Shown piece after piece: positions 14,345 through 18,786 of a stretch of 18,786 bases of DNA. The DNA is from Bacteroidales bacterium. Its GTDB lineage: Bacteria; Bacteroidota; Bacteroidia; Bacteroidales; SM23-62. Both the position numbers and the translations under genes were made by a program. The notes beneath the pieces are model-generated. The model saw only the letters and a list, made by a program, of their open reading frames with translations, was not told the origin of the DNA and did not search any database. The DNA is taken from assembly GCA_016783865.1 (NCBI GenBank), contig JADHVS010000077.1:1-18786 (forward strand), written 5' to 3'. Numbering within the stretch: the stretch's first letter is position 1; the number at the start of each line of letters is the position of its first letter.

Positions 14345-15349
14345 ATGAATTTACTAGAACAAATTAAGTCCAAAGCAAAGCAACATAATATGCGGATAGT
14401 GTTGCCCGAAGGAACTGAAGAGAGAACACTTAAGGCCGCTAATGAAATTCTGAAAGAAGGAATCGCCCAAATCATTTTAATTGGCAAGAAGGATAAAATC
14501 CAACAAATGGCTTCTGAGTATAATTTATCTGCCATCGAAGGATCAACAATCATCGACCCGGAGCAGCATAGCAAAATTGATGAATATGTATCCCTGATGG
14601 TTGAGTTGCGCAGGCATAAGGGGCTGACCGCAGATGCCGCCCTGGAACTGATCAAAGATCCATTATACCTGGGAACCATGATGATCAAGGCAGGGGATGC
14701 TGATGGAGAAGTAGCAGGAGCCATGAATGCTACAGGAGATGTACTCAGACCAGCCTTTCAGTTTGTCAAGACCTTGCCTGGCATCAGCGTGGTATCCGGA
14801 GCGTTCATAATGATCCTGAAAGACAAGGAATTTGGAGAGGATGGCTTGCTGGTATTTGCAGATTGTGCAGTTCATCCTGATCCCGACGAACGGGAGCTGG
14901 CTGAAATAGCCGTTGCTACAGCAAAGACAACAATAGCCATTGCAGGATTTGAACCACGCATTGCCATGTTAAGTTTTTCTACGAAAGGCAGTGCTCAGCA
15001 TGATCTGGTTGACAAGGTTGTCAATGCCACAAGGATTGCAAAGGAGATGAATCCTGATCTGAAAATAGATGGTGAATTACAGGCCGATGCGGCAATCATT
15101 GAATCCATAGGAAATAAAAAGGCACCGGGTAGTGAGATTGCAGGAAAGGCAAATGTGCTGATCTTTCCATCCCTGGATGTGGGTAACATCGCATATAAAC
15201 TGGTCCAGCGACTGGCTCATGCAGAAGCTATTGGTCCCATCCTTCAGGGGATGGCAGCTCCCATCAATGATCTCTCACGGGGATGTTCAGTAAGCGATAT
15301 TGTAAACATGGTTGCTATTACAGCCAACCAGGCTTACGGGGATCAGTGA
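14345..15349 (+). CDS. pta: Phosphate acetyltransferase, short form
   Basis: The 334-residue protein interconverts acetyl-CoA plus phosphate and acetyl phosphate plus CoA in the cytoplasm. It is the short catalytic-only form, lacking the N-terminal DRTGG and P-loop-like regulatory domains of the roughly 700-residue enterobacterial enzyme. Signatures include RIVLPEGTEERTLKAA (17-32), ADGEVAGAMNATGDVLRPA (119-137), FADCAVHPDPDE (171-182), GSAQHDLV, and LSRGCSVSDIVNM with Ser311/Arg312, equivalent to the catalytic/CoA-binding SR pair described in Methanosarcina Pta. It is the first gene of the operon, 30-40 bp after a good promoter. A 114-bp gap with two hairpins separates it from the dehydrogenase-like gene; ackA comes third. 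Length and motifs are normal. Confidence 0.95.
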   Translation: MNLLEQIKSKAKQHNMRIVLPEGTEERTLKAANEILKEGIAQIILIGKKDKIQQMASEYNLSAIEGSTIIDPEQHSKIDEYVSLMVELRRHKGLTADAALELIKDPLYLGTMMIKAGDADGEVAGAMNATGDVLRPAFQFVKTLPGISVVSGAFIMILKDKEFGEDGLLVFADCAVHPDPDERELAEIAVATAKTTIAIAGFEPRIAMLSFSTKGSAQHDLVDKVVNATRIAKEMNPDLKIDGELQADAAIIESIGNKKAPGSEIAGKANVLIFPSLDVGNIAYKLVQRLAHAEAIGPILQGMAAPINDLSRGCSVSDIVNMVAITANQAYGDQ

Positions 15350-15356
15350 TCAATTG

Positions 15357-15414
15357 CCGTTGGCTTTAGCCGACGGATCCGGGATGCATATAACAAACCG
15401 GGCAAAAGCCCGTT
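15357..15414. repeat. Two adjacent hairpins in the pta-hbd gap (REP-like)
   Basis: Hairpin 1 is CCGTTGGC-TTTA-GCCGACGG (15357-15376), 8 pairs with one T-G wobble. Hairpin 2 is CGGGC-AAAA-GCCCG (15399-15412), 5 pairs. Neither has a T run, so they are not a standard terminator. They could act as mRNA-stabilising or processing structures between pta and the next gene, or be a dispersed palindromic repeat. Confidence 0.6.
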
Positions 15415-15463
15415 AATACAAGTAATCTAATCAAATATTATATTCAAGAGTTAAATAAACAAA

Positions 15464-16435
15464 ATGGCAGAATCATTAGCAGATTATAGTTTAAAGAGAA
15501 CTATCAAGAAAACCAAAGATGGAGGTTTGAAAAAGGTAGGCGTCGTCGGATGTGGTAATATGGGTCAGCAAATAGTTCGTCTCATTAGTCAGCATGGACT
15601 GGATGTCGTCTTCATCGACCTGTCTGCAGAAAGGATTGGAGAAATAATAAAGGAAATTGAAGCTTCGCTGGATAAGGTGATCAATAAATGGGGATTGACT
15701 GAAAGTGAAAAACGAGCTGTCATGTCAAGAATTAAGGGTTCAACCGATTACAATGAAATCAAAGATTGTGAGATGATCATTGAATCCATCAACATCAAGA
15801 AAAGAGGATCATCCGTACCCTACAGGATGGATGTCTTTAAAAAAATAGAATCGGTGGTATCCGAAGATACTATCATAGCCTCAAATAATGCGACCCTCAT
15901 GATTTCGGATCTGGCATCCGTTTTAAGGCATCCGGAAAGGGCTGTCGGACTAAATTTCATAACACCAGCCTCAAAAGTTAAAATCGTTGAAGTGATCAGG
16001 GGCTTGCAAACCAGCGATTCTGCCCTGGACTTTACCGTTCGGTTTGTTAAGATGCTCGATAAGCGACCTATAACCCTCGTTGAATCACCAGGGAATATAA
16101 GTACACGGCTGTTTGTTCCCCTGATAAACGAAGCCTGTGAATTATTGATGGAAGGGGTTGCCTCGGTGAGTTGCATTGATGAAACCATGAAGCTGGGATT
16201 CGGCCTTCAGCTGGGTCCTTTCGAACTGGCCGACAGGGTTGGGATTGATAAGGTACAGAAATGGATGGATAACCTGTACCTGGAATTTGGAACAGATAAG
16301 TTCAAACCATCTCCCATAATTAAAAGACTTGTGCGTGCCAACCTGCTGGGAAGGAAAGTAAGTCGGGGTTTCTACAATTATGAAAATGAAAAGATCATAA
16401 GTCAGGCCATAAACGTAATAGAATTTAATCTATAA
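15464..16435 (+). CDS. 3-hydroxyacyl-CoA dehydrogenase-like protein with altered catalytic residues
   Basis: The 323-residue protein has the two-domain HBD/HAD layout. The N-terminal Rossmann domain carries VGVVGCGNMGQQIV (25-38), and the C-terminal helical domain ends LLGRKVSRGFYNYE (294-307). Against the family blocks as I know them, the three catalytic positions differ. The Ser of SNTSS is Ala143 (SNNATL). The His of GxHFFNP is Asn164 (GLNFITP). The Asn of GFxxNR is Thr214 (GNISTR). The glutamate that pairs with the His is kept (Glu176 in VEVIRG), and the nucleotide-binding glycines are intact. There is also a longer loop at 110-122. The protein is full length and not decayed, so it is probably a constrained pseudoenzyme, an NAD(H)- or acyl-CoA-sensing partner, or an enzyme with changed chemistry. 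It lies between pta and ackA, 26 bp before ackA. Fold is sure, function is not. Confidence 0.85.
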   Translation: MAESLADYSLKRTIKKTKDGGLKKVGVVGCGNMGQQIVRLISQHGLDVVFIDLSAERIGEIIKEIEASLDKVINKWGLTESEKRAVMSRIKGSTDYNEIKDCEMIIESINIKKRGSSVPYRMDVFKKIESVVSEDTIIASNNATLMISDLASVLRHPERAVGLNFITPASKVKIVEVIRGLQTSDSALDFTVRFVKMLDKRPITLVESPGNISTRLFVPLINEACELLMEGVASVSCIDETMKLGFGLQLGPFELADRVGIDKVQKWMDNLYLEFGTDKFKPSPIIKRLVRANLLGRKVSRGFYNYENEKIISQAINVIEFNL

Positions 16436-16461
16436 CTATATACATTTTCAATACACTCTAA

Positions 16462-17661
16462 ATGAAGATCATTGTATTAAACTGCGGAAGTTCATCCATC
16501 AAATATCAGTTATTTGATATGACAAAGAAAGTTGCCTTAGCTAAAGGTCTTGTTGATAAGATAGGTTTGCACGGCTCATATATTATACATGAAACTCAGA
16601 AGGGTGAGAGTGTAAAACTGGAAGGGGAAATCGTTGATCACCAGGCCGGTATCGAATATGTGCTTGGAATCCTGACAAGTAAAAAAAGAGGAAGTCTGAA
16701 AAGCTTTGATGAAATTGATGCGGTCGGGCACCGGGTCGTACATGGTGGTGAAAAATTTCACGACAGTGTACTTATTAATGACGAAGTAATTGAAAAAATC
16801 GAAGAAGTTGCCGACCTTGCCCCGCTTCACAATCCGCCCAACCTGAAAGGTATCCTGGCCATCAAGGAACTCCTTCCTGAAGTGCCCCAGGTAGGCGTTT
16901 TCGATACGGCATTTCATCAAACTATGCCACAACATGCTTACATGTATGCCATCCCCTATCCCCTTTATCTGAAATACGGTTTAAGAAGATATGGATTTCA
17001 CGGGACCAGTCACCGGTATGTATCAAAACGAGCCGGAGAAATATTAAATAAGGATATCCGTGAGTTAAAGACCATCACCTGCCACCTGGGGAATGGTGCC
17101 TCCATGGCAGCCATCCAATTCGGGAAATCAGTAGATACATCAATGGGACTGACACCGGTTGAGGGTTTGATAATGGGAACCCGCACCGGGGATCTTGATC
17201 TGGGTGTTCTGATGTATATCATGAAAAAGGAGGAGATTGGTCCGGTAACAACCAACACACTTATCAACAAACACAGTGGAATGCTCGGGGTAACCGGCGT
17301 ATCTTCCGACATGAGGGAAATTGATGAAGAGGCCAAAAAAGGGAATGAACGGGCAGCCTTAGGTCTTGATATGTATCACTACAGGATACGAAAATATATT
17401 GGTTCATACGCTGCAGCAATGGGTGGGGTGAATGTCATTGTATTTACCGGAGGTATTGGAGAAAATGCACCCTATTCAAGGCGAGAGATCTGTAAAAATC
17501 TCGAATTCCTGGGACTGGAACTCGATAGTTCCAAGAACGAAGGTCTCAGGGGAAAAGAAGCAATCATTAGTACCGATTCTTCGAAAGTTATTGTAATGGT
17601 TATCCCAACTAATGAGGAACTCACGATTGCTGAAGACACCCTCAGGTTGGTCGGGAAGTGA
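16462..17661 (+). CDS. ackA: Acetate kinase
   Basis: The 399-residue protein converts acetyl phosphate plus ADP to acetate plus ATP, completing the Pta-AckA route to energy. The ASKHA-fold signatures are complete: VLNCGSSSIKYQLF with Asn7 and the phosphate-binding serines, GHRVVHGG with Arg91, FDTAFHQTMP with catalytic Asp148, RRYGFHGTSHRYV with His180, HLGNGASMAAI (208-218), GLIMGTRTGDLD with Arg241, and FTGGIGENAPYSR (328-340) as the adenosine-binding loop, with the Mg-ligand glutamate in TNEELTIA (about 385). Length is typical. It starts 26 bp after the dehydrogenase-like gene and is clearly co-transcribed. A paralogous butyrate kinase follows two genes later, so substrate roles are probably divided. 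Confidence 0.97.
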   Translation: MKIIVLNCGSSSIKYQLFDMTKKVALAKGLVDKIGLHGSYIIHETQKGESVKLEGEIVDHQAGIEYVLGILTSKKRGSLKSFDEIDAVGHRVVHGGEKFHDSVLINDEVIEKIEEVADLAPLHNPPNLKGILAIKELLPEVPQVGVFDTAFHQTMPQHAYMYAIPYPLYLKYGLRRYGFHGTSHRYVSKRAGEILNKDIRELKTITCHLGNGASMAAIQFGKSVDTSMGLTPVEGLIMGTRTGDLDLGVLMYIMKKEEIGPVTTNTLINKHSGMLGVTGVSSDMREIDEEAKKGNERAALGLDMYHYRIRKYIGSYAAAMGGVNVIVFTGGIGENAPYSRREICKNLEFLGLELDSSKNEGLRGKEAIISTDSSKVIVMVIPTNEELTIAEDTLRLVGK

Positions 17662-17732
17662 AATGTTTTTATTTGATATTTAGTTTCTCTGAGATATCTC
17701 TTCATGCGGTGGTTTAACTTAAAATGATCTGA

Positions 17733-18632
17733 ATGGAACTGTTGACTCTGGAGGAATTCTTTCAAACTGCACAAACAAAAAAGTCGAAAAGGATTGCCAT
17801 TGCTGCTGCCCAGGACCCACCTGTATTAAAGGCCATTCAGAAAGCTTTTCACGAGAGAATAATCGAACCGGTGTTAATAGGAGATTCAGACCAGATTAAA
17901 CGAATGTCCGAATCGATCAATTTCAGCCTGGAAAACATTGAGGTGGTTCATGATCCTGATCCTGTTTCTTCTTGCAGTAAAGCGGTTGATATCATCAGGA
18001 ATGGCGAAGCAGATATCCTGATGAAGGGTATGGTCCCGACTGCTCCCCTGCTAAAGGCCATTTTGGATAAAAAGAAAGGAATAAGGAAAAGAGACATGTT
18101 AAGTCATTTTGCCTTCATGGAAATGCCCGGATATCATAAATTATTGGGGATCACGGATGCAGCCATGAGCATTAAACCCGGACTTAAAGATAAAATCAGT
18201 ATCATTCTGAATGCTGTAGAGGTATTCCACAGGCTCGGAAAAATGAATCCCAAAGTGGCAGTCCTTGGTCCGATTGAGATGGTCAATGATAGTATTGAAT
18301 CTACGGTTCATGCCGGACAGATCAAACTATTGAATCAACAGGGTAAGATTAATGGTTGTATTATTGATGGTCCCCTGGCCCTGGATATTGCTGTTTCAAA
18401 ACAAGCTGCTGAACATAAAAAAATAGAAGGAGACGTCGCAGGTGACGCTGATTTGCTTTTAGCTCCTGATCTGAACAGTGGTAATATTTTATACAAATCA
18501 ATGATATTTCTGGGAGGAGCCACTTCAGCTTCCATTATTATGGGAGCCAGTGTACCGGTAGTTTTGACCAGCAGGTCCGACTCCGATCAGAGTAAACTGA
18601 TGTCAATCGCCCTGGCAGCAGCGCTTGAATAG
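17733..18632 (+). CDS. ptb: Phosphate butyryltransferase
   Basis: The 299-residue protein belongs to the PTA_PTB family but to the shorter Ptb branch. It converts butyryl-CoA (or a branched acyl-CoA) plus phosphate to butyryl phosphate. Visible signatures are IAIAAAQDPPVLKAI (21-35), ADILMKGMVPTAPLLKAIL, SHFAFMEMPGYHKLLGITDAAM, VAVLGPIEMVNDSIESTVHA, GCIIDGPLALDIAVS, and APDLNSGNILYKSMIFLGGA, which carries the acyl-phosphate/CoA site seen in both Pta and Ptb. The start at 17733 is preferred because the nearby ATG at 17724 runs into a stop codon at once. A 10-bp palindrome GAGATATCTC (17691-17700) sits in the 71-bp gap after ackA. The butyrate kinase gene follows. Whether butyrate, isobutyrate or isovalerate is the real product is not decided by sequence. 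Confidence 0.94.
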   Translation: MELLTLEEFFQTAQTKKSKRIAIAAAQDPPVLKAIQKAFHERIIEPVLIGDSDQIKRMSESINFSLENIEVVHDPDPVSSCSKAVDIIRNGEADILMKGMVPTAPLLKAILDKKKGIRKRDMLSHFAFMEMPGYHKLLGITDAAMSIKPGLKDKISIILNAVEVFHRLGKMNPKVAVLGPIEMVNDSIESTVHAGQIKLLNQQGKINGCIIDGPLALDIAVSKQAAEHKKIEGDVAGDADLLLAPDLNSGNILYKSMIFLGGATSASIIMGASVPVVLTSRSDSDQSKLMSIALAAALE

Positions 18633-18659
18633 AAACAGGTTCCTCGTTTTTCGTTTTCC

Positions 18660-18681
18660 GATTCACGATTCACGATTCACG
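18660..18681. repeat. Heptad tandem repeat, copy 3 (3 units GATTCAC)
   Basis: Three perfect tandem units GATTCAC, then G, preceded by the pyrimidine-rich leader TTTTTCGTTTTCC. The array lies in the 61-bp ptb-buk gap, inside the operon transcript. Relative to transcription it is in the opposite orientation to copies 1 and 2. Confidence 0.85.
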
Positions 18682-18693
18682 AAAAATATTATT

Positions 18694-18786
18694 ATGGCAC
18701 TACATCATATTCTCGCTATTAATCCCGGATCAACATCCACTAAGATTGCAGTGTATGTGAATACCAAGGTTATCTTCCTTAAGAGT
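18694..18786 (+). CDS. buk: Butyrate kinase, 5' end only
   Basis: The frame opens at ATG 18694 and runs to the window edge, giving 31 residues (begins MALHHILAINPGSTSTKIAV). INPGSTSTKIAVY is the typical phosphate-1 motif of butyrate kinases, where acetate kinases have LNCGSSSIK. The location directly after ptb supports the call. The enzyme makes ATP from butyryl phosphate and ADP. The rest of the gene is outside the window. Confidence 0.9.
   Translation, partial: MALHHILAINPGSTSTKIAVYVNTKVIFLKS

Noticed and set aside
14317..14724. A 135-codon minus-strand frame over pta
   Set aside because: Antisense to a well-supported gene; composition is a shadow of pta codons.
17691..17700. Palindrome GAGATATCTC in the ackA-ptb gap as an operator
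   Set aside because: A single 10-bp palindrome occurs easily by chance and no second copy or regulator is linked to it.

Overview
The window looks like a chromosome segment from an anaerobic or fermentative member of the Bacteroidetes, most likely a Bacteroidales/Marinilabiliales-type lineage. The pointers are: several candidate promoters of the Bacteroidetes form TTTG-N19-TAnnTTT(G/A); starts without Shine-Dalgarno sequences; DUF4252 proteins beside an ECF sigma factor; a class 1B dihydroorotate dehydrogenase (PyrD plus PyrK); and an acetate/butyrate acyl-phosphate operon. Base composition is moderate to AT-rich. The assignment is inference from gene content, since there is no rRNA in the window.

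Layout. 1-2508 (minus strand): a DUF4252 gene, an ECF sigma factor, a one-membrane-segment partner that is probably an anti-sigma factor, then two more DUF4252 genes, the last a lipoprotein cut by the window edge. 2594-3415 (minus): a short-chain dehydrogenase. 3574-3731 (plus): tRNA-Lys(UUU) with promoter and terminator. 3730-6447 (minus): an LtaS/MdoB-type phosphoglycerol transferase followed 15 bp later by a diacylglycerol/lipid kinase. 6605-8274 (minus): pyrK and pyrD, overlapping. 8427-8849 (minus): a small XRE-type repressor, followed by about 900 bp without a gene. That gap holds five copies of a perfect palindrome (TACA-WW-TGTA), an imperfect direct repeat and a GC-rich hairpin element. 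9767-11179 (plus): a dicarboxylate/glutamate-type symporter, convergent with an FAD/Fe-S oxidase of the D-lactate/glycolate/2-hydroxyacid dehydrogenase type (11187-14126, minus). 14277-18786 (plus): a promoter and an operon of pta, a 3-hydroxyacyl-CoA dehydrogenase-like gene, ackA, ptb and the start of buk.

How the genes work together. The right-hand operon carries both substrate-level phosphorylation routes, acetyl-CoA to acetate (Pta/AckA) and butyryl-CoA to butyrate (Ptb/Buk). In their middle sits a dehydrogenase-like protein that keeps the NAD-binding motif but appears to have lost all three classical catalytic residues. The symporter and FAD/Fe-S oxidase could supply and oxidise organic acids. 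The phosphoglycerol transferase and lipid kinase make a plausible transfer-and-recycle pair: diacylglycerol released by the first would be rephosphorylated by the second.

The most unusual items are the catalytically altered dehydrogenase, the operator-like palindrome array beside the XRE regulator, and a dispersed heptad repeat (GAYTCAC, 3-4 tandem units after a pyrimidine-rich leader) in three separate intergenic spaces. I see no phage, IS element or CRISPR array.
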